Source of the DNA: Verrucomicrobiales bacterium
GTDB lineage: Bacteria; Verrucomicrobiota; Verrucomicrobiia; Limisphaerales; JAYPXF01
DNA: 64,000 bases
NCBI GenBank assembly: GCA_002715965.1
Contig: PBAL01000038.1
Location: 54,936-118,935, forward strand
Direction of reading: 5' to 3'
Made by a program: the position numbers and the translations under genes. Of the stretch, positions 55,068 through 64,000 are shown piece after piece (positions within the stretch are counted from its first letter, which is position 1; each line of letters opens with the position of its first letter). The notes beneath the pieces were generated by a model that saw only the letters and a list, made by a program, of their open reading frames with translations, was not told the DNA's origin and made no database searches.

Positions 55068-55421
55068 GGGATCACCCTCTCTAGCATTGGGTTGCGCAGA
55101 TGACAACCAGGAATGGACCCGAGTGGCGCGCTCAAGATTCTCGCATACCTCACCGGGGAATTCTATCTGAGTGGCGCAAGCGAGCTGGTTGTGGAGAGAC
55201 GGGTTTACGAGCCCGTAATCGAGCTGCAGCCCTTTGAACTTGGGCGATGGAGTTTGCGGTCCACTTGCAGCGGAACAGGGAAAATCATACTCGCGTCAGA
55301 TTTTCGCGCCCCTGGACTCGTAAACTCGTTCCTCCAGCACCCACCTGCAATTGCGCCCGGCCGGTAACCGTTCAGGGTTGAATCTTTCAAAACATTCCTG
55401 AGTATCGCCGTCCGTATATCT
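55068..55421. other. Divergent promoter region
   Basis: The 354 bases between two divergent starts hold no recognisable gene. They should contain promoters for both the prepilin-like gene and the second giant dehydrogenase; no convincing box pair is seen by eye. Confidence 0.5.
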
Positions 55422-58400
55422 ATGAAAAGAACCACCAGAACCGTCGCGCTGGCGATTGCGCTTGCGTTCATATCACTATTCGTCGATCCAGCCTTGGCGC
55501 AACCGACCTTGAAGTTCACCGGAGAATCTGGCCCGGGCGTCGGACTCAACGTCGTCCTGATTGCCGGCGACGAGGAATATCGGTCCGAGGAAAGTTGTCC
55601 GATGCTGGCCAAGATTCTCAGTCAGCGTCACGGGTTCACCTGCACGGTGCTCTCGTCGTTGGACAAGACCGGGAAATACATCGATCCGAACAACTCGTAC
55701 AGCATGCCGCGCGTCAGTCAGTTGGCCAAAGCCGATCTGATGATCATCGGCACGCGCTTCCGCAAGCTCAAGGATGAGGAGTACAACTACATCGCCGACT
55801 TCCTGAATGCCGGTCGGCCGGTGATCGGTTTTCGTACGGCGACGCACGCTTTCAGCGGTGGTGGCAAGACGGGCAATTTCGCCTGGTCGCAGTTCGGGCT
55901 GAAAATCCTTGGTGAGCGCTGGATCAGCCACCACGGACAACACAAGGTGCAGGGAACGCGCGGTGTCATTTACGAGGACAATGCCAGGCACGCAGTCCTC
56001 AATAGCGTGAAGGACGTGTTCGGCCCCAGCGATGTTTACGGCGTCCGCCACGTCAACAAAGACAACGCCACCATCCTTCTCCTCGGCGGGGTGACCGAGA
56101 CGCTGGATCCCAAGTCCAAGATCATCGACGACCCGAAGAACGATCCGATGATGCCCCTCGCCTGGTTGCGCGAATACACAGCGCCCAATGGCAAGACCAA
56201 GGGCAAGGCGTTCTGCACGACGATGGGGTCCTCCACGGATTTCGCAAACGAAGACCTCCGGCGCCTGGTGGTCAATGCCAGTTATCATCTGTTGGGGCTT
56301 AAGGTTCCTGACAAGGCCAACGTGGATTACGTGGATGGATTCAATCCGACGCCCTACGGTTTTATTCGCGCCAGGAAGGATTTTGACTACTTCAAGGAGC
56401 GTAAGCTCTCCCCGTATGATTTTGCCCTGGGCAAGAATGCGTCGACTGGCCTGCCAGGCCAGAAAGCCGCGAAGAAGAAGCCGGCTCCGAAGAAGAAAGC
56501 CGCTCCGCGGAAGAAGAAGGATCCCAAGGAAGGTCTGCCCAAATTCCCGAATCCGCCCAAGGCCGCCAATAAGCCAGCTCCGGTCAAACTTCCCATCAGA
56601 CTCGCGAAGAAGGAATCCATCGCTTTCGTCGGCAACATGTTGGGCGAGCGAATGCTCTACACCGGCTACTTCGAGTCTGCGATTCACCGGCACCACCCGA
56701 ACCACCAGATCTCTGTTCGCAACATGTGCAACCCTGGTGACACACCGGGTTTCCGTCCGAACTCCAGCCGTTTCGATCCGTGGGCATTTCCTGGGGCGGA
56801 AGTCTTCAATCAAGACAAGACGAACCACTTCGGCATCGGTCATTATCCCAGTCAGGATGAGTGGCTGTTCGAACTGAAGGCCGATACGATCCTTGGTTTC
56901 TTCGGATACAATGAGTCCTTTGACGGCCCGAAAGGTGTGACCAACTTCAAGGCTGAACTCTCGGCCTGGATCGATCACTCGCACTCGCTCGCCTACAACG
57001 GCAAAACCGCCCCACGCATCGTCCTGATCACCCCGATCGCGTTCGAAGATCGTCGTGATGCCTACGACCTCCCGGACGGAACTGCGGAGAATAAGAATCT
57101 TGCGCTTTACACCAAGGCGATGCTCCAGGTTGCCAAGGCCAAGAAAGTTGGCGCCGTCGATCTGTTTACGCTCACCAGGAAGTGGTTCAGCCGGAAGGGG
57201 AGCAAACTGACCATCAACGGCTGTCATCTGAACGACGCGGGCTACAAGAAACTTTCCGTGCCGCTCTATGAAATGGTCTTCGGCACGGAGAAGTCCAGCT
57301 CACCGGCCGAAAAGGAAGACGTCCGCAAGATGGTCCTTGAGAAGGACTACTTCTGGTTCAACGACTACCGCATGCTCAATGGCGTCCATGTCTACGGTCG
57401 TCGCTGGCGTCCTTATGGAAATGTCAATTACCCGGAGGAAATTGAGAAGATGCGGCAAATGACCCAGGTTCGCGACCAGGCGGTGTGGGCAATCGCGGCC
57501 GGTCAGACTCCGGATATTGACGACGCCAAGACCCGCTCGCTCTCCAAGATCCAAACGAACTTCAAGCGTCCGATCGACTACCTTGGCCGTGAAAAAGCCT
57601 TGGAGAAGTTTGCCGTGATGGACGGTTACGAAATCGAACTGTTCGCATCTGAGCGCGAGTTCCCGGACCTCCGCAATCCGGTCCAGATGTCCTTCGATAA
57701 TGAAGGCCGTCTCTGGGTCGCGGTTATTCCGAGCTATCCGCACTACAAACCCGGCGATGAGCTCCCGAACGACAAGCTCATCATCCTTGAAGACACCAAC
57801 AACGACGGTCGCGCCGACAAACAAAGCGTCTTCGCCGATGGGCTGAATCTCCCCATCGGATTCGAATTCGCACCTGAAGGCGTTTACGTTTCCCAAGAAC
57901 CTCACCTCTGTCTGCTCGTCGATGACGACAAGGACGGCCGCGCCGATCGGATGGAACGCATCCTGACCGGCTTCGATTCTCACGATACGCACCACGCCAT
58001 CTCCGCGTATTGTGCCGATCCTTCCGGTGCCTTCTATCTTTGCGAAGGCCGTTTTCTCCATTCTCAGGTCGAGACTCCGTATGGTCCGCAACGCATGACC
58101 GACGGTGGTGTCTGGCGTTTCGATCCGGCCAGTTACCAGTTGATTCGATACAGCCAGGCGGACTACAGCAATCCTTGGGGTATTACCTTCGATCACTGGG
58201 AACAGTGTTACATTTCAGACGCCTCCAGTGGTCAAAACTGGTGGGGCCTCCCAGTCAGTGCCAAGATTCCGCACGGCCTCGAAATCCCGAAGGTCGACCA
58301 ATTCGCCCCCAAGCGCGCCCGCCCGACCAGTGGCACGGAATTCGTCTCCAGCCGCCATTTTCCCGGTGACGTGCAGGGTCACTTCATGATCTGCAATAGC

Positions 58401-59789
58401 ATCGGCTTCCTAGGTGCCAGTTTCCACGATGTGTGGGATGATGGTTCCGGTATCTACGGAAAGCACGTGGGCGATCTCGTTTCATCGAGTGATCCCAATT
58501 TCCGTCCGGTCGATATTGAGACTGCACCCGACGGCAGTATCTACTTCATTGACTGGCACAATGCGCTCATCGGCCACATGCAGCACAACGCCCGCGACCC
58601 AAATCGCGATCACGACCACGGTCGAGTCTACCGCGTCACCGCGAAGAACCGTGATCTTGTGGAGCCCGCCAAAGTTGTCGGCGCGAGCATCTCGCAGTTG
58701 CTGGAGAACCTGAAACTGCCCGAGTATCGCACCCGGTATCGCAGCCGTCGTGAACTTCGTGGCCACCCGGCCAACAAGGTCATTCCCGCTGTCAAGCGAT
58801 GGGCCGCCAATCTCGATAAGAAGGACCCGGACTACGAGCACCAGTTGTGTGAAGCGCTCTGGGCTACCTGGGCGCAAAACAAACCCGACCGTGGCCTCCT
58901 GCAAAAGTGCCTCAACGCAAACGCCTTCCAAGCCCGAGCTGCCGCGGTCAGCGTACTGCGTTACTCGCATCGGCACATCTCGGACAGCACCCGGCTGTTC
59001 ATGCAGGCGGCCAATGACGCCCATGGGCGAGTCCGACTTGAAGCCATAGTGGCCGCGAGTTGGCTAGATAACGAAGACGGAGCTCGCATCGCGCTCCAGG
59101 CCATTCGTTATCCTCTGGACAAATGGATGGGCCCGGTGACCGAGATGGTTCTGAAGACGACGCTCAAGGACGACATTGCCGCACTTCAGGCCAGCAACGA
59201 TCCAGTGTTGGCCAACCATCAAATCGCCAACGATTTCCTCGCCGGTAAACTGAAGCTCAGCAAGTTCGTCGATCCGAAGAAGAAGAGCTACGGCCCGACT
59301 TCCAAGTTGAACAAGGCTCAGATGGAAGAATACAAGCTGGGCAAGGAGATCTTCGGTCGTGATGCCCACTGCGCCACCTGCCACCAACACAACGGCCAAG
59401 GTGTTCCGAACATCTATCCTCCGCTCGTCGCCAAGGATAACCCCTGGCTCAGCGACAACGACGAACGCCTGATCAAGATCGTGCTCAAGGGGCTCTGGGG
59501 ACCGATGGAACTCAAGGGACAGACCTTTGATCCGAGCAAAGGCGTGCCACCCATGCCTGGCTTTGGCGGAATCCTGAAGGACGACGAGATCGCGGCTGTG
59601 ATCAATTACGTCCGCAATTCGTTCGGAAACAAACACAAGTTCGTTACCCCTTCCCAGATCGCCACAGTCCGCAAATCCGTCGCCGGGCGCACGGACTTCT
59701 ATCTGATCGAACACATCATGAAGGAACATCCGATCGCGGGTTGGGAGAAGTGGAAGAAAGGGGCTGCTCCTCTGAACGTGTTCGAGTAG
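55422..59789 (+). CDS. Giant ThuA-SGNH-like-PVC dehydrogenase-HEAT-cytochrome c protein
   Basis: The 1455-residue exported protein (signal MKRTTRTVALAIALAFISLF, end near VDPALA) has, in order: a ThuA-like domain (residues about 40-300: NVVLIAGDEEYRSEESC, RTATHAFSG), a lysine/proline-rich linker (about 345-375, KKKPAPKKKAAPRKKKD), an SGNH-like domain (about 400-620, but IAFVGNMLGERM and NGCHLND replace the Ser and Asp motifs), a PVC-type dehydrogenase propeller (about 730-1090, EDTNNDGRADKQ), HEAT-like repeats (about 1095-1270) and a cytochrome c (about 1300-1400, CATCHQH, VPPMPGFGG). It is likely a periplasmic redox protein acting on sugars or related alcohols; substrate unknown. Confidence 0.86.
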   Translation: MKRTTRTVALAIALAFISLFVDPALAQPTLKFTGESGPGVGLNVVLIAGDEEYRSEESCPMLAKILSQRHGFTCTVLSSLDKTGKYIDPNNSYSMPRVSQLAKADLMIIGTRFRKLKDEEYNYIADFLNAGRPVIGFRTATHAFSGGGKTGNFAWSQFGLKILGERWISHHGQHKVQGTRGVIYEDNARHAVLNSVKDVFGPSDVYGVRHVNKDNATILLLGGVTETLDPKSKIIDDPKNDPMMPLAWLREYTAPNGKTKGKAFCTTMGSSTDFANEDLRRLVVNASYHLLGLKVPDKANVDYVDGFNPTPYGFIRARKDFDYFKERKLSPYDFALGKNASTGLPGQKAAKKKPAPKKKAAPRKKKDPKEGLPKFPNPPKAANKPAPVKLPIRLAKKESIAFVGNMLGERMLYTGYFESAIHRHHPNHQISVRNMCNPGDTPGFRPNSSRFDPWAFPGAEVFNQDKTNHFGIGHYPSQDEWLFELKADTILGFFGYNESFDGPKGVTNFKAELSAWIDHSHSLAYNGKTAPRIVLITPIAFEDRRDAYDLPDGTAENKNLALYTKAMLQVAKAKKVGAVDLFTLTRKWFSRKGSKLTINGCHLNDAGYKKLSVPLYEMVFGTEKSSSPAEKEDVRKMVLEKDYFWFNDYRMLNGVHVYGRRWRPYGNVNYPEEIEKMRQMTQVRDQAVWAIAAGQTPDIDDAKTRSLSKIQTNFKRPIDYLGREKALEKFAVMDGYEIELFASEREFPDLRNPVQMSFDNEGRLWVAVIPSYPHYKPGDELPNDKLIILEDTNNDGRADKQSVFADGLNLPIGFEFAPEGVYVSQEPHLCLLVDDDKDGRADRMERILTGFDSHDTHHAISAYCADPSGAFYLCEGRFLHSQVETPYGPQRMTDGGVWRFDPASYQLIRYSQADYSNPWGITFDHWEQCYISDASSGQNWWGLPVSAKIPHGLEIPKVDQFAPKRARPTSGTEFVSSRHFPGDVQGHFMICNSIGFLGASFHDVWDDGSGIYGKHVGDLVSSSDPNFRPVDIETAPDGSIYFIDWHNALIGHMQHNARDPNRDHDHGRVYRVTAKNRDLVEPAKVVGASISQLLENLKLPEYRTRYRSRRELRGHPANKVIPAVKRWAANLDKKDPDYEHQLCEALWATWAQNKPDRGLLQKCLNANAFQARAAAVSVLRYSHRHISDSTRLFMQAANDAHGRVRLEAIVAASWLDNEDGARIALQAIRYPLDKWMGPVTEMVLKTTLKDDIAALQASNDPVLANHQIANDFLAGKLKLSKFVDPKKKSYGPTSKLNKAQMEEYKLGKEIFGRDAHCATCHQHNGQGVPNIYPPLVAKDNPWLSDNDERLIKIVLKGLWGPMELKGQTFDPSKGVPPMPGFGGILKDDEIAAVINYVRNSFGNKHKFVTPSQIATVRKSVAGRTDFYLIEHIMKEHPIAGWEKWKKGAAPLNVFE

Positions 59790-59792
59790 GAA

Positions 59793-59836
59793 GCCCTCAG
59801 TCCGTTTGATAATCCGGCAGAGAACGGCATGAGGGC
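59793..59836 (+). terminator. Possible weak terminator hairpin
   Basis: GCCCTCA (59793-59799) pairs with TGAGGGC (59830-59836) around a 30-base loop directly after the giant gene. There is no T-run, so termination is not certain. Confidence 0.3.
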
Positions 59837-59876
59837 AGCCCTGTTGAGTTCGTCTCAATAGGGATCCTATTCTCTT

Positions 59877-60803
59877 GTGATCGAGTTTGAATACCTCTCC
59901 AAAGGCCTGAATGCCTTGGCACGCGCGCATCGGATCAGCCCGATGGCGGGGCATCTCGGTGCTTCAGTGATTGCCGGTTACTTCGTCGGGGAACAACGGC
60001 CGGACTTGGACGAGAAGGTCTTTGCTGGAATTGAAGGCGACTTGAATCGCGTCATTCGAGGAGAATCGGTTTTTGGCAAGGGCAAGGACCGTGATCCAGC
60101 GCTCTTCGATTCGTTCCCGAAAGAGAAATCCGACGAAAGCCTGATTGATGGCATTGCTGAAGCACTTGCAAGGACGCTCAACAAGCCCCGAGCTTCCGGC
60201 CACAACGTCATCTTTGCTTCGATTGCCATTCGTGCCCTGAAGGATCACCCCGAGTTGGCCACTCCCTCAGTTGTGGACGGGATCCGCAAACTCATCCTGC
60301 GATTCAAGAACATCCATCCGGGTTGGGGCTTCTACGAGAAACGTCGCGTCTCCGGTGACAAGGTGAAGCTGCCGGATGAAGACCCGCCGTACCAAAACAT
60401 GGAAGGGATGGTGGATTCCGTTCTCGATCAAATCATCGGGATAGATCCGAAATTCCGGCGGCAGGGATACGGCGGACTTGTTCACATCTGCAACCATGCG
60501 GCAGCAATTACGGACCTCGCTCAGTGTGGATATCCGCAGTTGGCGTCCCCCGCGATCCAGGCGCATGCGCACCATTTGCGGCTCTGGCTTCACCTTCCCA
60601 ATCTCTTCGCAGAACTGGGACCGCACAAAACGTCAAGACACTCTGCACATTCTTCCGAGTATTGGTCCGGGAAGGTTCGTTACGACAGTGCTCTCCTGAC
60701 GCATCGGGTAAAGACGACGTTCGGCTTCGACGAACTGGCATCAGCCATCGATGACGATACGAAGGTCAAGAAGGCTTACGCCAAACTGCGTTTCCTGATC
60801 TGA
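59877..60803 (+). CDS. Unknown helical protein
   Basis: A GTG at 59877 opens a 308-residue frame (IEFEYLSKGLNALARAHRIS). It is a soluble protein with many helices and conserved-looking patches: AGHLGASVIAGYFVGEQRPD, NIHPGWGFYEKRR, GGLVHICNHAAAITDLAQCG and HAHHLRLWLHLPNLFAELGP. The patterns of paired helices with His and Trp recall alpha/alpha-toroid proteins, but I cannot name a family. No signal peptide. Convergent with the aminotransferase gene, 12 bases apart. Confidence 0.7.
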   Translation: MIEFEYLSKGLNALARAHRISPMAGHLGASVIAGYFVGEQRPDLDEKVFAGIEGDLNRVIRGESVFGKGKDRDPALFDSFPKEKSDESLIDGIAEALARTLNKPRASGHNVIFASIAIRALKDHPELATPSVVDGIRKLILRFKNIHPGWGFYEKRRVSGDKVKLPDEDPPYQNMEGMVDSVLDQIIGIDPKFRRQGYGGLVHICNHAAAITDLAQCGYPQLASPAIQAHAHHLRLWLHLPNLFAELGPHKTSRHSAHSSEYWSGKVRYDSALLTHRVKTTFGFDELASAIDDDTKVKKAYAKLRFLI

Positions 60804-60815
60804 GCGATGAGCTTG

Positions 60816-61964
60816 TCAGAGAAATGTCAACAATCGTTCCAGCTCCTCGTCCGTGTTGTAGAAATGCGGGCTGATGCGCAGGTAATTCTGCTGGCTGCGG
60901 TCTTTGCGCAAGGAGACAGTGATATTCTCAGCCGCAAGCTTGGAGTGAATGGCGCGGAGGTTGGTGTTGCTCTTGTAAAACGAGAGCATCCCTCCGCAAC
61001 GTTCATCCGGAGCCTCCGCCCCAATGACATGCCAGCCTTTCTCAACGAGACGTTTACTTGCGAACGACCTTTTACGTAACAGCTCCTTGCTGACGTTCTC
61101 GATACCCACTTCCTGAAGCATTCCGAGTGATGCCTTCAAGCCGGCCATCCCGACCAGGTTGTGGGTTCCTGCCTCGTATCGCCTGGAGTCGGGTTTGAGC
61201 TTCAAGTCGGACTGCGCGATGAAATCCGGGCATTCCACGTTGTGCCAGCCGAACGTCCTGGGCTTGAGCCGATCCTGAATTTCATGGCGCACATACAAAA
61301 TCCCCGCCGAGCATGGTCCGAGCATCCATTTGTGCGCATCGGCTGCGAGGAAATCGACATATTCGACGCTGGAAGGAAATGCTCCCACGGTCTGAATCGC
61401 ATCCACACAGAAGAGAACGCCCCGCGAGCGTAATTCGCGGCCGATGCCGTCCACGTCAATCCGCCATCCGGAGATAAAGTGGCAGGAGGCCAGAGCGACC
61501 AGACGAGTTCGATCATCGACCAGCTCAAGAACGTGTTCCGGCTCGATTTGCCCGAGTTGAGGGGGGTGGACAAACCGAACCTCCACACCTTTCGCCTCCA
61601 AAGCCATCCAGGGATAGACATTTGAAGGGTAGTCATCCTGATAGCAGATCACATTGTCACCTGCTTCAAATTCGAGTCCATCCGCAATGAAACTGAGAGC
61701 CAGAGAAGTTGGGCCAACGAGGGCGATTTCGCGCAGAGAGGCTCCAATTGCCGTTGCGACGATTTCCCGGGTCCGGTAGAGGAGTTGACCAACATAGGCC
61801 TCCTGGTCCTCCGTTGTCCCGCCCACAGCGCAATCTGACACGGCCTGCGCCACTCGCTGGGGCAGGGCGCACACCGCTGCATGCCCGAGGAACACCCGAT
61901 TCCTCGTCACCGGAAATTCAGATTGTCGCAGTTCTTCGTCGGACAGGACTTCCGCGATCGTCAT
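60816..61964 (-). CDS. Class V aminotransferase (PLP-dependent)
   Basis: The 382-residue protein has the class V layout: FLGHAAVCALPQRVAQAVSD at the N-terminus, GDNVICYQDDYPSNVYPW, LVALASCHFISGWRIDVDGI, VLFCVDAIQTVGAF (the PLP-contacting Asp) and FLAADAHKWMLGPCSAGILY, in which Lys of AHKW binds PLP. YLRISPHFYNTDEELERL ends the fold. Relatives include cysteine desulfurases, kynureninase-like and isopenicillin-epimerase-like enzymes; no catalytic Cys loop typical of IscS is seen. Substrate unknown. Confidence 0.88.
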   Translation of the reverse strand: MTIAEVLSDEELRQSEFPVTRNRVFLGHAAVCALPQRVAQAVSDCAVGGTTEDQEAYVGQLLYRTREIVATAIGASLREIALVGPTSLALSFIADGLEFEAGDNVICYQDDYPSNVYPWMALEAKGVEVRFVHPPQLGQIEPEHVLELVDDRTRLVALASCHFISGWRIDVDGIGRELRSRGVLFCVDAIQTVGAFPSSVEYVDFLAADAHKWMLGPCSAGILYVRHEIQDRLKPRTFGWHNVECPDFIAQSDLKLKPDSRRYEAGTHNLVGMAGLKASLGMLQEVGIENVSKELLRKRSFASKRLVEKGWHVIGAEAPDERCGGMLSFYKSNTNLRAIHSKLAAENITVSLRKDRSQQNYLRISPHFYNTDEELERLLTFL

Positions 61965-62090
61965 AAGCAGGAGGGTAACGATTCATAAATGGGCGGCAAG
62001 CGAGAGCGCGTCAGCCCCATTCTGCCAGGCTGAGATTTCCCAATAGACACAAGGCTTTCCCGCAATTCTGGCGATAAAACAAACCATCGC
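61965..62090. other. Spacer between aminotransferase and rpoD promoter
   Basis: No gene recognised; the divergent promoter of the aminotransferase must lie here but no clear boxes are seen. Confidence 0.4.
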
Positions 62091-62119
62091 TTGACTTGAA
62101 AATGGCCGATACCCATATT
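62091..62119 (+). promoter_or_regulatory. Sigma-70-type promoter of rpoD
   Basis: TTGACT (62091-62096, five of six to consensus) and CATATT (62114-62119, four of six) are separated by exactly 17 bases. The second box ends 44 bases before the rpoD ATG, leaving a short leader. Assignment is by match and position only. Confidence 0.6.
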
Positions 62120-62163
62120 TCACGGCTCTTTTGCGACTCGCACCCTTTAGTTGCACGGAACAT

Positions 62164-64000
62164 ATGCCCAAAATATCGGCCAAGAAGAAGAAGTCGGCTG
62201 CAAAAGCCGCCAAGAAATCCGCCAAAAAAGTAGCCAAAGCCAAATCTTCCTCGAGGAAGAAGGCTTCGTCTGCGCCTACGAAAAAGGCGGCCAAGAAAAA
62301 GGCGACTCCTAAAAAGAAGCCAGCTCCCGCCAAGAAGCCAGCCGTGCCCAAGAAGAAAGCCGCGCCCAAGAAGAAAGCCGCTGCGAAAAAGAAGGTGGTG
62401 TATAAGAAGGCTGCTCCCAAGAAGAAGGTTGCCAAGGCAAAAGCCGCTCCGAAGAAGGCAGCAGCAGCCAAGGGCGCTGGCAAGAAGGCCGCGTCAGCCA
62501 AGGCCAAGGCAGCAGCAGACAAGAAGGACGGGAAAGCCAAGCCAGATGTGGCGGCCGCATTGGCCAAGCTCGACGCCGAGGTCGATCCGAACGCGACGCC
62601 CCAGCAGTTCAGCCTGAACGAAAAGATCAAGGAGCTGGTCCGCCTTGCTCAGGAGCAGGGCTACCTGACTTACAACGACATCAACGATGCCCTCCCGGAC
62701 AACATTGTCACGGCGGAGGATCTCGATGAGGTCTATATCAAGCTGCGCAATCTGGAGATCGAGATCGTCGATCAGGCCGAGGTCGATCGCGTCAAGCAGC
62801 CTGAGCCGGAGGAAGAAGAGGACAAGTCTCGTCTCGATATCCTCGACGATCCCGTCCGGATGTATCTCAAGCAGATGGGCCAGGTCCAGTTGTTGACCCG
62901 CGAACAGGAGGTCGAGATTTCGAAGCGGATCGAAGACAACGAGAACGAGGTCAAGCGGATCATTTACAGCTTTGGTTTCGCTGGCAAAGAACACATTGCC
63001 CTCGCCGAAAAGCTGATTTCAGAGCCGCCGAAGGAGCGCTTCGATCGAGTCATCGTCGACAAGAAGATCGAGAGTCGTGACAACCACATCCGTGCCCTGC
63101 GCCGTTTGGTAAAGGACGTCCGCAACCAGGACACTGACGTGGACAAGTATTACGGCAACATGGTCAAGGCTGGTCCCAAGACCAAGAAACGGTCGACGAC
63201 GACATTCAAGAAGGCTGATACCAAGCTGCAGAAGTATTTCCCCAAGTTTTACTACAAGCAGAAGGTCATTGAGGAAATGACCCTCGTTGCCGAAAACATC
63301 CACGACAAGATCCAGACGAGCCGCCGGGCCATTGAAGATCTCGAGCGCCACAAGAAATCTCCCCAGGCGGCCATGATCATCGAGGCCGAAGAGCAGAAGA
63401 TCGGGGCCTTGGAAGAGTTTGTTCGCATGGGTTCGGATGTCTACACCGCGGCGTTTCGAGAACTTCAGCACTTCGCGGCCAAGGCGCTCCAGGCCAAGAC
63501 CGAGATGGTGGAAGCCAACCTCCGTCTGGTGATTTCGATCGCCAAGAAATACACAAATCGGGGTTTACAATTCCTAGACTTAATACAGGAAGGCAATATA
63601 GGCCTCATGAAAGCAGTCGACAAATTTGAATATCGACGGGGTTATAAATTTTCAACCTATGCAACTTGGTGGATTAGACAAGCTATTACAAGGTCAATAG
63701 CGGATCAGGCGCGGACTATTAGAATACCGGTCCACATGATCGAAACGATTAACAAGCTCAATAGAATATCGCGCCAGATGGTTCATGAAAAAGGTCGGGA
63801 GCCAACCCCCGAAGAGCTCGGCGAGCGAATGGAGATGTCTGAAGACAAAGTAAGACGGGTTCTAAAAATCGCAAAAGAACCAATCTCAATGGAGACCCCT
63901 ATAGGAGACGATGAAGACTCCCATCTTGGCGATTTTATCGAAGACGGAAATGTAGATTCGCCCGTTGATTCCTCAATTGACGAGGGACTTAGAGAGGCTA
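62164..64000 (+). CDS. rpoD: RNA polymerase primary sigma factor RpoD (3' end outside window)
   Basis: From ATG at 62164 the frame stays open to the window end (612 complete codons). Residues 1 to about 125 are a Lys/Ala/Pro-rich tail ([15 protein letters not shown] type) typical of Verrucomicrobiota and other PVC sigma factors. Region 1.1 ([20 protein letters not shown]), region 1.2 ([20 protein letters not shown]), a non-conserved spacer, region 2 ([57 protein letters not shown]) and region 3 ([20 protein letters not shown]) follow. Region 4 is outside. Around 63550 codon usage changes sharply to AT-rich, with ATA, AGA, TTA and CTA codons absent or nearly absent before. Confidence 0.96.
   Translation, partial: MPKISAKKKKSAAKAAKKSAKKVAKAKSSSRKKASSAPTKKAAKKKATPKKKPAPAKKPAVPKKKAAPKKKAAAKKKVVYKKAAPKKKVAKAKAAPKKAAAAKGAGKKAASAKAKAAADKKDGKAKPDVAAALAKLDAEVDPNATPQQFSLNEKIKELVRLAQEQGYLTYNDINDALPDNIVTAEDLDEVYIKLRNLEIEIVDQAEVDRVKQPEPEEEEDKSRLDILDDPVRMYLKQMGQVQLLTREQEVEISKRIEDNENEVKRIIYSFGFAGKEHIALAEKLISEPPKERFDRVIVDKKIESRDNHIRALRRLVKDVRNQDTDVDKYYGNMVKAGPKTKKRSTTTFKKADTKLQKYFPKFYYKQKVIEEMTLVAENIHDKIQTSRRAIEDLERHKKSPQAAMIIEAEEQKIGALEEFVRMGSDVYTAAFRELQHFAAKALQAKTEMVEANLRLVISIAKKYTNRGLQFLDLIQEGNIGLMKAVDKFEYRRGYKFSTYATWWIRQAITRSIADQARTIRIPVHMIETINKLNRISRQMVHEKGREPTPEELGERMEMSEDKVRRVLKIAKEPISMETPIGDDEDSHLGDFIEDGNVDSPVDSSIDEGLREA

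Noticed and set aside
55476..57227. 583-codon minus-strand open frame
   Set aside because: Antisense to the ThuA and SGNH-like parts of the giant dehydrogenase; no family motifs.
61983..62630. Minus-strand frame rich in Phe, Leu and Ala that looks like a membrane protein
   Set aside because: It is the complement of the Lys/Ala/Pro repeats of rpoD; the hydrophobicity is a codon artefact.

Overview
The window reads as a chromosomal segment of a Verrucomicrobiota bacterium (PVC superphylum). The main signs are two very large exported proteins carrying the PVC-type membrane-bound dehydrogenase propeller, HEAT-like repeats and a C-terminal cytochrome c; a TIGR03790 protein; a Tat-exported DUF1501 protein; two Tat-exported Gfo/Idh/MocA oxidoreductases; sulfatase, sialidase and FG-GAP proteins; a prepilin-like protein; and a housekeeping sigma factor with a long lysine/alanine/proline-rich N-terminus. 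The assignment is inferred from gene content; no rRNA is present.

Layout. 1-16.6 kb: a partial gene, a YmdB-type phosphodiesterase, recN diverging from an MBL hydrolase, a TIGR03790 protein, a giant PVC dehydrogenase with a sulfatase upstream, def, an M29 aminopeptidase, a small protein, gatB, and a coupled S1/P1 nuclease-cutA pair. 16.6-19.6 kb: a sialidase flanked by gene debris (histidine kinase tail, sulfatase head, broken TauE/SafE-like gene). 19.6-24.4 kb: a response regulator and a PAS histidine kinase, then a Gfo/Idh/MocA protein. 24.5-27.3 kb: a scar with a nonsense-mutated esterase fragment, an IS5-type transposase remnant, a DUF481 fragment, a terminator, tRNA-Ser(CGA), an unknown membrane protein and an ISKra4-type transposase remnant. 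27.5-35.7 kb: an intact moxR-DUF58-bat (Bacteroides aerotolerance-like) operon with overlapping genes. 35.8-45.5 kb: an SGNH hydrolase, DUF2905, PQQ-propeller, zinc-ribbon and GNAT proteins, a serine hydrolase without its catalytic motifs beside an eight-haem cytochrome, and a Gfo/Idh/MocA pair. 45.7-55.1 kb: metallophosphoesterase, FG-GAP, DUF1501, TIM-barrel, KDG-kinase-like with a tiny membrane protein, gluQ, and a prepilin-like pair. 55.4-64 kb: the second giant PVC dehydrogenase (ThuA-linked), an unknown protein, a class V aminotransferase, and the start of rpoD, cut by the window end.

Much of the accessory content suggests degradation of sulfated or complex polysaccharides and redox chemistry in the periplasm (inference). 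The most unusual observations are an abrupt base-composition and codon-usage switch inside rpoD (59% to 41% GC in adjacent 180-base blocks), a 38-base dispersed palindromic repeat directly after two genes, a two-component pair whose kinase carries a degenerate copy of its partner's receiver domain, a pseudo-serine-hydrolase next to a multihaem cytochrome, and several breakpoints where two broken genes meet. I did not find a clear, new defence or biosynthetic system, nor a CRISPR array.
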